From an uncultured Pseudomonadota bacterium (lineage in GTDB: Bacteria; Myxococcota_A; UBA796; SXON01): a DNA stretch of 38,014 bases. The notes under the pieces are model-generated. The model did no database searches and was not told where the DNA came from. It saw only the letters and a list, made by a program, of their open reading frames with translations. Below, one piece after another: positions 22,805-30,408 of the stretch. A program made the position numbers and the translations under genes. Within the stretch, counting starts at the first letter, position 1. Every line of letters starts with the position of its first letter. The stretch covers positions 1 to 38,014 of the forward strand of contig CAITDR010000509.1 of the NCBI GenBank assembly GCA_903891165.1, in the 5' to 3' direction.

Positions 22805-23949
22805 GGGAGGATGCCGCGCAAACCCAGGAAGGACCTTCTCTTCCCTTTCTCTCCCTCTTCAGCTTTGTCTCGCTGGGGGTGCTGGGTGCATTGGTGCCCT
22901 TCCTCGGCGCTCAGCTGGCCGGGCGCGGGCTGCGGCCGGAGCAGATCGGTTGGTTGATGGCGATGATTCCCCTGGGCAGGATTTTGGGGGCGCCACTCTG
23001 GGGACAGCTTGCGGATCGCTACCGGGCGGCCGGGCTTTTGGTGCGGGTCGGGACACTTTTGAGCCTGTTAGGTGCGCTGCTCTTATGGCAGGCAAATTCG
23101 GGAGCTACGGCGGCGGTAGCGGTCTTCCTGTTCTGGGTGGCGCGGGTGCCTCTGGGGCCGCTGGTGGATGCTGTAATCTTGGATACACTTCGGCGGAATG
23201 GCCGGGATGTCCGGGACTATGGGCGGGTCCGCCTCTGGGGTTCGCTGGGCTTCATGTCGCTGGCGGTGCTGCTCGGTTGGGGGGGGCAGCCGCTGGAAGT
23301 GGGCGTGGGGCTGTCGCTGCTGCTGTTGCTGCTCAGCCTGGGTCTGCCGTCGCGGGGAGAGGGAGGTCCGGCGCCCATTTTTCCCGCGCTGCGGGTGCTT
23401 TTGCGCCAGCCGGGGCTGCTGCCCTTCCTGGGCTGGGCCTGCCTTCAGGCGGCCACCGTCTCCACCTACGACACGTTTTTTTCGGTGCATGTGCGTGCAC
23501 TTGGCCTGGATAGTTGGGTGGTTTCGGCGGCCGTTGCCGTGGGCGTGGGGGTGGAGGTGGGGGTGATGTTGTTGGGCCGACGGATTCTGGGCTGGCTGGG
23601 GGTGGGACCGGCGATGGGGATCGCGGCACTCTCAGGGTTGCCGCGCTGGTGGGTGGTGGCGGTCAGTGCCGATCCGCGGCTGTTGGTTGGCATCCAGGTG
23701 CTGCATGGGGCGGGTTTTGCGCTGTTCTGGCTTGCGGGGGTCCAGTGGATGGCCGAGCGGGCACCCCGCGAGGTGGCCGCCTCCGCTCAGAGCCTGCTGG
23801 CGGCCAGCTCCTATGGGGTGGGTGCTTTGGGGGGGGCACTGCTGGCGGGGACGCTGGCCCAGCACTACGGGAGTCCGGCGATTTTCTACGGCCTTTTTGG
23901 ACTTTCCGCCGGAGCAAGTGTGCTGGCTCTGGCAGCCGCGCGGCGCTAA
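22801..23949 (+). CDS. MFS transporter (MFS_1-like, HcaT/LacY-related)
   Basis: 382 residues and about 12 membrane segments. The A-like motif WGQLADRYR (loop 2-3), the RVRLWGSLGFM segment and the second-half DTFFSVHVRALG are typical of the proton/phenylpropionate or sugar symporter branch. The ATG at 22801 in ATGA overlap with the preceding gene is chosen; an in-frame upstream start would add 19 residues inside the other gene. The substrate cannot be told from sequence. Coupling to the DUF457 protein suggests a shared metabolite. Confidence 0.87.
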   Translation: MREDAAQTQEGPSLPFLSLFSFVSLGVLGALVPFLGAQLAGRGLRPEQIGWLMAMIPLGRILGAPLWGQLADRYRAAGLLVRVGTLLSLLGALLLWQANSGATAAVAVFLFWVARVPLGPLVDAVILDTLRRNGRDVRDYGRVRLWGSLGFMSLAVLLGWGGQPLEVGVGLSLLLLLLSLGLPSRGEGGPAPIFPALRVLLRQPGLLPFLGWACLQAATVSTYDTFFSVHVRALGLDSWVVSAAVAVGVGVEVGVMLLGRRILGWLGVGPAMGIAALSGLPRWWVVAVSADPRLLVGIQVLHGAGFALFWLAGVQWMAERAPREVAASAQSLLAASSYGVGALGGALLAGTLAQHYGSPAIFYGLFGLSAGASVLALAAARR

Positions 23950-23955
23950 GCCCGC

Positions 23956-24315
23956 TCAGTCTGCGGCGAGATCGAAGTCCACCCGGAGCTGGTCCCCCTG
24001 CACGCCCACCCGCACCTCGTTGCGGTCGTTGGTCAGGCGGTCGCCGATGGGCATGTCGAGTGCAGCCACCAGCTCGGGCCAGGCCTGTCGAAGTCGATGT
24101 TCAAGGCGGGAAATCCGCGCGGCGTCCAGACTGCCGGACAGTGTAGCCGTCACGTTGCCCTGGAAGCGCATATAGTTATCCAGACGCGGTACATGGAAGA
24201 CGCTGGTGTCCGAGAACAGGATGTGGAGCGTCCGAAAGTCAAGTTGCACCTGTTCTTCCAGTAGTGCTTCGATCACGGTACCTAACAACAGACGACGAAA
24301 AAGGGGCCACAGCAT
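23956..24315 (-). CDS. Small hypothetical protein
   Basis: 119 residues, no family recognised. The ATG at 24315 is preferred because AGAGG lies six bases upstream; an ATG at 24321, immediately after AGAGG, would add two residues. A hydrophobic N-terminal helix (MLWPLFRRLLLGTVIEALLEEQV) is followed by beta strands and a helix (ARISRLEHRLRQAWPELVAAL). The upstream gene ends nine bases before this start, so the two form a unit. It ends six bases from the converging transporter gene. Confidence 0.65.
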   Translation of the reverse strand: MLWPLFRRLLLGTVIEALLEEQVQLDFRTLHILFSDTSVFHVPRLDNYMRFQGNVTATLSGSLDAARISRLEHRLRQAWPELVAALDMPIGDRLTNDRNEVRVGVQGDQLRVDFDLAAD

Positions 24316-24324
24316 GCCCATCCT

Positions 24325-24753
24325 CTATCGTGTTCCTGCGGCACCGGTCGGATAGAAAGCCTGCGCCGGATCAGGAGTACAGGCTTCGCGCAGGGGGCCG
24401 ATCAGGTGGCTGTCGGCGACGCCCCAGCTCCGCCCCCCGGCCTCCACGCGCAGCTCCCCCTCCACCTCACAGGCCCGCTCCGGGCTGTCCGGCAGGCTTC
24501 CCCCGATCCAGCGGGCACCCTCCCCATCGACCCGGGCCAGCCAGCGGTCTCCGACGGCCACCACCGCATCGGAGAGTGGGAGGAGGGAGTCAGGTACCTT
24601 GCCCTCCCACACCTTGACCAGACGCACCTCGTCGCGGTCATCCACAAGGTAGAGGCAGCTGCCCTCGGGCGCCTGAACCAGTCGCCAAGCGGAGCCATCC
24701 TCGGAAAGAACCTGGATCAAGGGGTCAACTTCTACGGGCGGACAGACGAACAT
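24325..24753 (-). CDS. Small hypothetical protein, start set by strong ribosome site
   Basis: 142 residues from the ATG at 24753, chosen because GGAGG sits five bases upstream. A GTG at 24849 would add 32 Gly-rich residues but has no ribosome site and overlaps the repeat cluster there. The sequence is beta-rich with a WD/propeller feel (WRLVQAPEGSCLYLVDDRDEVRLVKVWEG; DAVVAVGDRWLARVDG). The family is not recognised; no signal peptide is evident despite Cys4. It forms a unit with the small gene downstream. Confidence 0.62.
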   Translation of the reverse strand: MFVCPPVEVDPLIQVLSEDGSAWRLVQAPEGSCLYLVDDRDEVRLVKVWEGKVPDSLLPLSDAVVAVGDRWLARVDGEGARWIGGSLPDSPERACEVEGELRVEAGGRSWGVADSHLIGPLREACTPDPAQAFYPTGAAGTR

Positions 24754-24795
24754 GCAACCTCCGCCGGAAGATGCATGCAAGATCTGTGCCACCCA

Positions 24796-24883
24796 ATTGT
24801 ACGCCTCCTCCCCTCCACCATTCCCGTCTTGCCTGTCGAAGTCCGTCACCTTCGTCAGGTCTTCGTCAGCGGGTCTCCGTCAA
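24796..24883 (-). promoter_or_regulatory. Repeat cluster and -10 element upstream of the small gene at 24753
   Basis: The 154-bp gap holds four copies of TGACGRA[GC] on the minus strand (sites 24875-24883, 24861-24869, 24850-24858, 24841-24849; two are identical CTGACGAAG). Downstream lies a TACAAT hexamer (24796-24801), about 40 nt before the start. A regulator binding side by side is plausible; no clear -35 is at the right distance. Confidence 0.42.
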
Positions 24884-24907
24884 GGGGGGGCGGGCGACTT
24901 TCCGCTC

Positions 24908-25477
24908 TCAGCCCTTGAAAAACTCTTCTTCGGCGCTGTCAACACCGGGCTTGGCCGAGATAGAAACCGGCTTGGACGTGCGCGAGGTGATATTCACCGG
25001 AGAAGAGGGGGCAATGGGCACCACGGCCACCGTGGCGGGCCCCTTCACCTTGGGTTCGGGCAGGGAAATGACTTCGTCCACTGGTTCCACAACGGCATCT
25101 TCCACAACTTCCACCTCCTCCATGGGGGGAGGCTGGCTCTCTACCTTCACTTCTGCTTCCACGCGGGGACGGGCGCGGCTCTCCGCCTTGGGCGGCTCCA
25201 CCTTCACCGTTGCCGGACCGGTTTCTTCCCCGTCATTGTTGGGCGCTGCCGGACGGGTCTCGGCGCCTACAGGCTGAAGTACCCATTCGGACTCGATCAC
25301 CTTGATAACGTTAAAGGCTTGCACCGCATCCAGGTTGGCGTCGGTGGTGAGCTTGCGGGCCACCTGGTAGCCGGCAACGGTGACCGTCGCGGCACCGCAC
25401 ATGGGGCAAAGGCGGTTCTGGATGGCAAAAGCAAAGGTTGCAGGTACGCGATGACCGTAGAGACAGCGATGGTCCAT
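24908..25477 (-). CDS. Zinc-ribbon-like protein with acidic Pro-rich tail
   Basis: 189 residues from the ATG at 25477, seven bases after the lipoprotein gene. The N-terminus (MDHRCLYGHRVPATFAFAIQ, then RLCPMCG) has Cys5, His9, Cys24 and Cys27 in an arrangement able to hold one zinc. Residues 28-75 form a small domain (TVTVAGYQVARKLTTDANLDAVQAFNVIKVIESEWVLQ, shown in parts). The remaining 110 residues are Pro/Glu/Val-rich and disordered (KVEPPKAESRARP; VEVVEDAVVEPVDEV), ending in EEEFFKG. Function unknown; a scaffold or regulator is possible. No signal peptide. Confidence 0.7.
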   Translation of the reverse strand: MDHRCLYGHRVPATFAFAIQNRLCPMCGAATVTVAGYQVARKLTTDANLDAVQAFNVIKVIESEWVLQPVGAETRPAAPNNDGEETGPATVKVEPPKAESRARPRVEAEVKVESQPPPMEEVEVVEDAVVEPVDEVISLPEPKVKGPATVAVVPIAPSSPVNITSRTSKPVSISAKPGVDSAEEEFFKG

Positions 25478-25484
25478 GTTCAGC

Positions 25485-27962
25485 TCAGTTGGCGACAAGG
25501 TCGCCGTTGATGGAGAAATAGCCGTTCTCCGCACCTTCCAGCGTGAAGCTGGAAAGCTGGAGGGTAAAGCCAGCAAGTTCAGGAATGGGAATGGCGCCCA
25601 GGCCGGAGAGCAGACCGGGCAGCAGCGCCGGCAGGAGGCCCTGCAGCAGCGCTTCGGTGTCGGCACTGTAGGAGGTATTTGATGCGGGAACGACCGTATC
25701 AAAATACAGGTCGATGTTGCCAATGGTGGGCGAGAGCAACCCATCGGCGGTCACGTCCAGGTCCAGCTCCACATCCGCAGATACATAGACCTGCAAGGCG
25801 ATGTTCGCGGGATCCACGGGGCCGTCGTACATGGTCAGCTGCAGATCGCCCAGCTGCAGCTCCAGCAGGGAGCTGCCGGTACCCGGCACGATCACCGGCG
25901 GAAGCAGCGGCACAGTCGTGATGTTCAGATTGTTGAAGCCCAGGAGCGGCCCGATACTTTCGAGGTCCAAGCCCAGTCCTGCGGCATCCATCTGCATGTC
26001 CAGCACGCCGCCGCCCCACAGGGCATAGAGGGCCTGGTTCATAAAGTCCAGCGACAGCTCAAGCTGCATTCCCGGCGTTGCACTGCTGAAAACCGGCAAG
26101 CTGTAGCCGTAGTACAGCGAGCCCGGACCCTGAGTGGGGTGTAGCCACTGCTCGGCGGTGAAGTAGCTCTCCAGCCCCAGGGTCATGCCCAGATCGTCCA
26201 CCGTGGCCCGGGAAGGAACCGCCTCGAAGGTGTAGAGATTGGTTCCCAACGGGATCTCAAAGGCGATCTCCAGGCTGGACAGCGTGTCTCCCAGAAGATC
26301 CGGGATCATGTCCTGGATGGTACCTTCCAAGGTGCTCTCCAGCAATCCCTGCAGAAGCCCTGAAAGATCCAGGCCAAAGAACTGCATGACGTCGTAGATC
26401 CAGGAGTCCCAGTCAAATACAAAACCGACGGCGCTGACATCTACGTTGGAAACGCCAAGTTGAAGCTGCCCATTCTGTACCGATGGCGTCAGGTCCATGT
26501 CCACGGTGATCGAGTCGGCATAGATGGTACCCGCCGCGCCGAGGCTGATAAAGGCCACGGTCCCGTCGGCCTGCCAGTCGATGGAAGGGTCGAGGATGGA
26601 GAAGCTGGTGTTCAGCCAGCCACCCGCGTCGGGATCGATCTCCAGATCGCTGCCACCGATGTAGGGATTGGTGACGTACAAGGTGATGGAGTACCAGGTG
26701 ACGCAGATGCCCAGAAAGCAATCTTCCGCCGAGGTTTCGAAGGCGGGATTGGGGATCACGCTGGTCAGGTCGGTGGCGTTGATCAGACCCTCGCCGATGC
26801 CTTCGATGGTGTCGAAGCCCGACTCGTTGATACGTGCGGCCACACCGTCGGGAATGCCGGAGCCGTAGGGGATGTAGTCCCCCGCCAGCACGGCCCGGGT
26901 ATCGCTGGTGTAGTTGTTGTCGGCGTCCACCGCGACGGTGTCCAGGATGTTGATCCCGAAGTCCCAGGTCAGGTTGTGGACGAAGCTGCCGCCGCCTCCA
27001 ACCGCCACCGTGTCGCCGTTCATGGTCAGCACCACCGGATCACTCCAGCGGTCGGAAACGCTTCCGCCCACGTCAAAGGGCGCATCGTCGGTAAAGGTGC
27101 CACGTGCGGGCGGGTCAATAATCAGGTCTGGACCGGTGGAGTCGATGAGGAAAGGACCTACGGAGTCGGAGAGGCCATCCTGGGTCGCAGTGACAGTAAA
27201 CCAGCCTTCCTCACCAAAGGTGATGGCGTCGCCGGTGATCTGGTGGCTGCCACCGGTCACCGTCAGGTCGAAGTCGTCGGTGACCAGGTTGTCATAGGCG
27301 TCCCAGGCGCGGACTTCGGCGAGGGTGGTCTCGTACAGCTCCAGATCGGTGTCCGACAGCAACAGCTGCAGCTCGACCGGGATCCCCTCCACCACGCGAA
27401 AACTTTCCTTGTCGGTCAGCGTTCCAAGCTGTGCGGCCAGCGTGTACACACCGGGAATGGTGGCTGCCACCGACGGGCTGACCACCACGACGTTTGTACT
27501 ATCCGATGCGACGGTCACCCCATCGGTGGAAGTGGCATTTCCGAAGCGATCCTGGGCAGTTACGGTAAAAAGTATCGGATCGCCCGCAGGGGTCTGCACA
27601 TGGTCCAGCTGCAGGTCCAGGGCGGCGGCGGCCGCGGGCAGGATGGTGAGGGTGTCGGTGGCGGTCAGCGCTCCTTCCCCAAAGAGCGCACTGGCGGTGA
27701 CCAGGTGATCCCCGGCGATGGTCAGCGTCAGGCTCTCCGCCGTGGTGCGGACCATCGGCTCCAGATCGGTGGAAAAGGTCGGCTCAACGCGCTCCAGGCG
27801 GCCATCCGGGTAGCTGAGCGCCGCCTCGTAGGGGACAGACTCCCCAGCGGTAGACCAGGTGCCATCCAGAGAAAAAACCAGGACTGGAAGCCCCGATTCG
27901 TCCTCTACCGGCTTCTCCAGCTCCTGATGGCAGCCGATGAGCAGCAACCAGATTCCAAGCAT
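25485..27962 (-). CDS. Large lipoprotein with Ig-like region and BPI/TULIP-like C-terminal half
   Basis: 825 residues from the ATG at 27962 (GGAGAG four bases upstream); a longer upstream frame overlaps the GTPase gene and is rejected. MLGIWLLLIGC is the lipoprotein signal (Cys11). Residues about 25-330 look like three or four bacterial Ig-like domains (VTAQDRFGNATSTDGVTV; VRAWDAYDNLVTDDFDLTV). From about 370 the pattern changes to long amphipathic beta strands with helical stretches (DLSGLLQGLLESTLEGTIQDMIPDLL). FMNQALYALWGGGVLDMQM near 641-659 closely recalls the C-terminal barrel of BPI/CETP lipid-binding proteins. A tubular lipid-binding role at the outer membrane is inferred from this only. 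Confidence 0.76.
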   Translation of the reverse strand: MLGIWLLLIGCHQELEKPVEDESGLPVLVFSLDGTWSTAGESVPYEAALSYPDGRLERVEPTFSTDLEPMVRTTAESLTLTIAGDHLVTASALFGEGALTATDTLTILPAAAAALDLQLDHVQTPAGDPILFTVTAQDRFGNATSTDGVTVASDSTNVVVVSPSVAATIPGVYTLAAQLGTLTDKESFRVVEGIPVELQLLLSDTDLELYETTLAEVRAWDAYDNLVTDDFDLTVTGGSHQITGDAITFGEEGWFTVTATQDGLSDSVGPFLIDSTGPDLIIDPPARGTFTDDAPFDVGGSVSDRWSDPVVLTMNGDTVAVGGGGSFVHNLTWDFGINILDTVAVDADNNYTSDTRAVLAGDYIPYGSGIPDGVAARINESGFDTIEGIGEGLINATDLTSVIPNPAFETSAEDCFLGICVTWYSITLYVTNPYIGGSDLEIDPDAGGWLNTSFSILDPSIDWQADGTVAFISLGAAGTIYADSITVDMDLTPSVQNGQLQLGVSNVDVSAVGFVFDWDSWIYDVMQFFGLDLSGLLQGLLESTLEGTIQDMIPDLLGDTLSSLEIAFEIPLGTNLYTFEAVPSRATVDDLGMTLGLESYFTAEQWLHPTQGPGSLYYGYSLPVFSSATPGMQLELSLDFMNQALYALWGGGVLDMQMDAAGLGLDLESIGPLLGFNNLNITTVPLLPPVIVPGTGSSLLELQLGDLQLTMYDGPVDPANIALQVYVSADVELDLDVTADGLLSPTIGNIDLYFDTVVPASNTSYSADTEALLQGLLPALLPGLLSGLGAIPIPELAGFTLQLSSFTLEGAENGYFSINGDLVAN

Positions 27963-27980
27963 GGCACTCTCCGCGCCTTC

Positions 27981-28009
27981 AGCATGCCGCACCCGTGTCT
28001 CTTTGTAAA
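27981..28009 (-). promoter_or_regulatory. Possible promoter of the large lipoprotein gene
   Basis: On the minus strand TTTACA (28004-28009) and CATGCT (27981-27986) are 17 bp apart in the 67-bp gap after the GTPase gene; -35 matches 5/6, -10 only 3/6. Confidence 0.35.
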
Positions 28010-28029
28010 CCTCTTCGCAGACGAATAAA

Positions 28030-29232
28030 CTAGCCTGGGAACGAAGGGGCCTGGGGAAGAGGCGGAAGTTCTGAAGGATCTTTCCCAGACAACGCAAGTT
28101 TTTCGGAAATCCACCGGTGGATTCCCTCGCGGTTAATCGGCTGGGGGGAAAGCTGCGGGAGAGGGTCGAAGGCGCAGGCCAGGAAGTCCTCGGTGCGGGC
28201 GCCGAGTTTTGCGCGGGCATCCTCCAGGTAGCGATCTTTGTCGCGGGGGCGGAGGACGTCCACTTTGTTGACCACCGCCAGCACCGGCTTTCCGGTGGCC
28301 GCACAGCGGTCATAGTCTGCTTTCTCCCTGGCTTGTACCCCTCCTTCGGCATTCACCACGTAGAGGTACAGGTCGATGTGGTTGAGCACCTGCCGGGCCT
28401 CCTCGGTCACGGCTTCCACCACGTCCCCCATGCCGGGGGTGTTCACCACATAAAGTGCGGTGGCCCCGGGGAGCTGCTGGATGCTGACCTCGCGGGTGGA
28501 GCCGGCCACCGGGGAGATATTCCCGGAGTCTATGCCAAAAAGTGCCTTGATGGCGGCATCTTTCCCGCTGGACGGGCTGCCCACAATGCCGATGGTCACC
28601 CGCCGGGTGACGATCTGGCGCAGGCGTGCCACCTCCACTACGGTTTCGACCACTATCTGGGGATCCGGCCGCAAAAACCACCAGGCCGCGGCGGGAAAAA
28701 GCAGGGGTCGAAGCAGGCACCCGAGCGGCGTGAGGCCAAAAACCACCGCCACCCACCCCAGGGAGCGCCGCAGAGGTTCGGTAAGCTGGCTTACACGATA
28801 GCCGAAGCCGCGGCCCAGCTGGCGTTCGGCCTCATCCGCAGCTTTGTCGCCTTTTTCTGGCGGGTCTCCCGCCAATCCCAGGCGGGCCCACAGGATTCGG
28901 CGGGCGTCCAGCCCTTGGCCCTCCCAGCGTTGGGCAAACCAGCGGTTCAGCAGCAGGATCTCGGTCTGCTCCAGCTCGGATTGGACGGGTACTCCCAGGC
29001 TTTGTGCAGCCTGTGCGAGCAGCTCGGCGTAGGGCAGCCCCTGGCCACGGCGCAGGTTCCCCAGGCCATGGCTGGCGCGGAGGCGGGCAAAACGGGCGGT
29101 GTTTCGGGCCAGATCGGAGAGGCCAAGCTGCTGGTTCACGCCGGCCATCCGGGCAAGCGGCAGCAGCTCGTCGCGATGACAGCGGTGGAGGAGCTGCTCC
29201 AGCGGATCCGAAATCGGCGCGGGAAGGCTCAT
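28030..29232 (-). CDS. YaaW-like/GTPase membrane protein with altered P-loop
   Basis: 400 residues. Residues 8-85 (DPLEQLLHRCHRDELLPLA; LSDLARNTARFARLRASHG) resemble the YaaW/DUF3944 region. Residues about 157-187 form one or two membrane helices. The rest is an Era/dynamin-like G domain: G1 GSPSSGKD (218-225), PGST-like G2 at AGST (243-246), G3 NTPG (264-267), G4 NKVD (322-325), and CAFDP as G5. The Ser/Thr after the P-loop Lys is Asp225, and the G3 Asp is Asn264. The ATG overlaps the stop of the paralogous GTPase (ATGA). Membrane remodelling or stress sensing is a family-level guess. Confidence 0.82.
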   Translation of the reverse strand: MSLPAPISDPLEQLLHRCHRDELLPLARMAGVNQQLGLSDLARNTARFARLRASHGLGNLRRGQGLPYAELLAQAAQSLGVPVQSELEQTEILLLNRWFAQRWEGQGLDARRILWARLGLAGDPPEKGDKAADEAERQLGRGFGYRVSQLTEPLRRSLGWVAVVFGLTPLGCLLRPLLFPAAAWWFLRPDPQIVVETVVEVARLRQIVTRRVTIGIVGSPSSGKDAAIKALFGIDSGNISPVAGSTREVSIQQLPGATALYVVNTPGMGDVVEAVTEEARQVLNHIDLYLYVVNAEGGVQAREKADYDRCAATGKPVLAVVNKVDVLRPRDKDRYLEDARAKLGARTEDFLACAFDPLPQLSPQPINREGIHRWISEKLALSGKDPSELPPLPQAPSFPG

Positions 29233-30368
29233 GGATTGCGTAGCTTCCGCTGATAGTCCCAGGCTGCGGCGTCAAAGAGCACCCGCAAGCCGTCGGCCTC
29301 CATCTTCCCACCGTTCTGGAACCAGCCCACCGCAGCTTTGCCCACCCCAAAGGTGGTCGCCCCGGCGACCGCTGCCCCGACGGCGAGGATGGCCGCCTCG
29401 GCGATCTGAGTACCGGGAATCCACCCCGCGGCTTTAAGGGCCTCGGTTCCCCAGCGTACAAATCCGCGCATGCCTCCCGAAAGGACCTGGCTCATGATGA
29501 ACATGGCCACATCCCTATCCACCGGTACCTCAAAAACCGTCGCAATATCGCGAATCATCTTCACCTGGATAGCGGTGACCGCCGCGAGATCGGCGCCGGG
29601 GATGGGGATCGCACCCGCCATCGCCGCCGCCTGGGCGGCCCGCTGTATCAGCGGCTCACAGGCCACGGCCTTGTTGCGAAGATGTTTCGCAAAAACCAGC
29701 TCCTTCCCGGACTCCTGGAGCTGTTTGCTGATCCAGTCCACCACGTAGGACACGCCGATGGGCTCGGGTGCGAGCTGGGGGAGGGGGTCGAAGGCACAGA
29801 CGATGGCCATGGTGCGCGGGACACCCAACTGGGCCACGGTGGCCTCGACAAAATGTTCACGCTGCGCCGGTCGAATCAAGTCTACTTTGTTGAGACAGAC
29901 CAGCACCGGTCGGCCCAGCGCCCGGATGGCCTCCAGATCCCGCTTCTCGTCGATGGTGGCGCCACCTTCACAGTTTACCACGTAAATGACGATATCCAGG
30001 CTGTCCAGCAGCTTACGGGCCACGCTGTCCACCTCAGGGCGGATGTCGCCGAAGCCTGGCGCGTTCACCACCAGCACGTTGCCTTCCGCATCCAGCGGGA
30101 TGGCCTTCAGGCGGTCGGTGGAGCCGGGAATCGGCGAGATATCACCGAAGTCAAAGCCGAAAAGTGCCCGGATCGCGCTGTCTTTTCCAGAGGAGGCCGA
30201 GCCCAAAAACGCGATGGTCAACTTCTGGGAGAGGGCCGTGGCCAGGGCCGACTCGCTGGCCTCCCAGGCACTCAGGGACTGGCGGCGCAGCTCCAGCGCA
30301 AAATCACCAGGAACTTCGCTCGGTTCTTTGGCAGGCAGCACTTCAGGCGGAGGGAGTTCAGTGGACAT
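29229..30368 (-). CDS. GTPase with DUF697-like membrane domain and altered P-loop
   Basis: 379 residues from the ATG at 30368; the upstream extension of the frame reads across the divergent start region and is rejected. The G domain spans about 50-215: G1 GSASSGKD (56-63), PGST (81-84), G3 NAPG (102-105), G4 NKVD (160-163), CAFDPLPQ. After a linker, residues about 235-350 are a hydrophobic DUF697-like unit (MAGAIPIPGADLAAVTAIQVKMI; SGGMRGFVRW) that inserts in membranes. As in the downstream paralogue, Asp63 replaces the Mg-binding Ser/Thr and Asn102 the G3 Asp. No good ribosome site; TATCTT (30375-30380) ends six bases before ATG. Confidence 0.84.
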   Translation of the reverse strand: MSTELPPPEVLPAKEPSEVPGDFALELRRQSLSAWEASESALATALSQKLTIAFLGSASSGKDSAIRALFGFDFGDISPIPGSTDRLKAIPLDAEGNVLVVNAPGFGDIRPEVDSVARKLLDSLDIVIYVVNCEGGATIDEKRDLEAIRALGRPVLVCLNKVDLIRPAQREHFVEATVAQLGVPRTMAIVCAFDPLPQLAPEPIGVSYVVDWISKQLQESGKELVFAKHLRNKAVACEPLIQRAAQAAAMAGAIPIPGADLAAVTAIQVKMIRDIATVFEVPVDRDVAMFIMSQVLSGGMRGFVRWGTEALKAAGWIPGTQIAEAAILAVGAAVAGATTFGVGKAAVGWFQNGGKMEADGLRVLFDAAAWDYQRKLRNP

Positions 30369-30374
30369 GCCCTT

Positions 30375-30408
30375 AAGATAACCACAGCGCCCGGCAGGAT
30401 GGTAGATT
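30375..30408. promoter_or_regulatory. Back-to-back -10 elements of two divergent, apparently leaderless genes
   Basis: In only 40 bp between divergent starts, TATCTT (minus, 30375-30380) ends six bases before the GTPase ATG (30368). TAGATT (plus, 30403-30408) ends six bases before the ATG at 30415 of the GH31 gene. Sigma-70 initiation would fall on or next to each ATG. -35 elements are not evident. Confidence 0.45.

Noticed and set aside
26460-28028. Plus-strand frame of 522 codons
   Set aside because: Antisense shadow of the large Ig/BPI-like lipoprotein; Gly/Val/Asp-rich with no recognisable domain.
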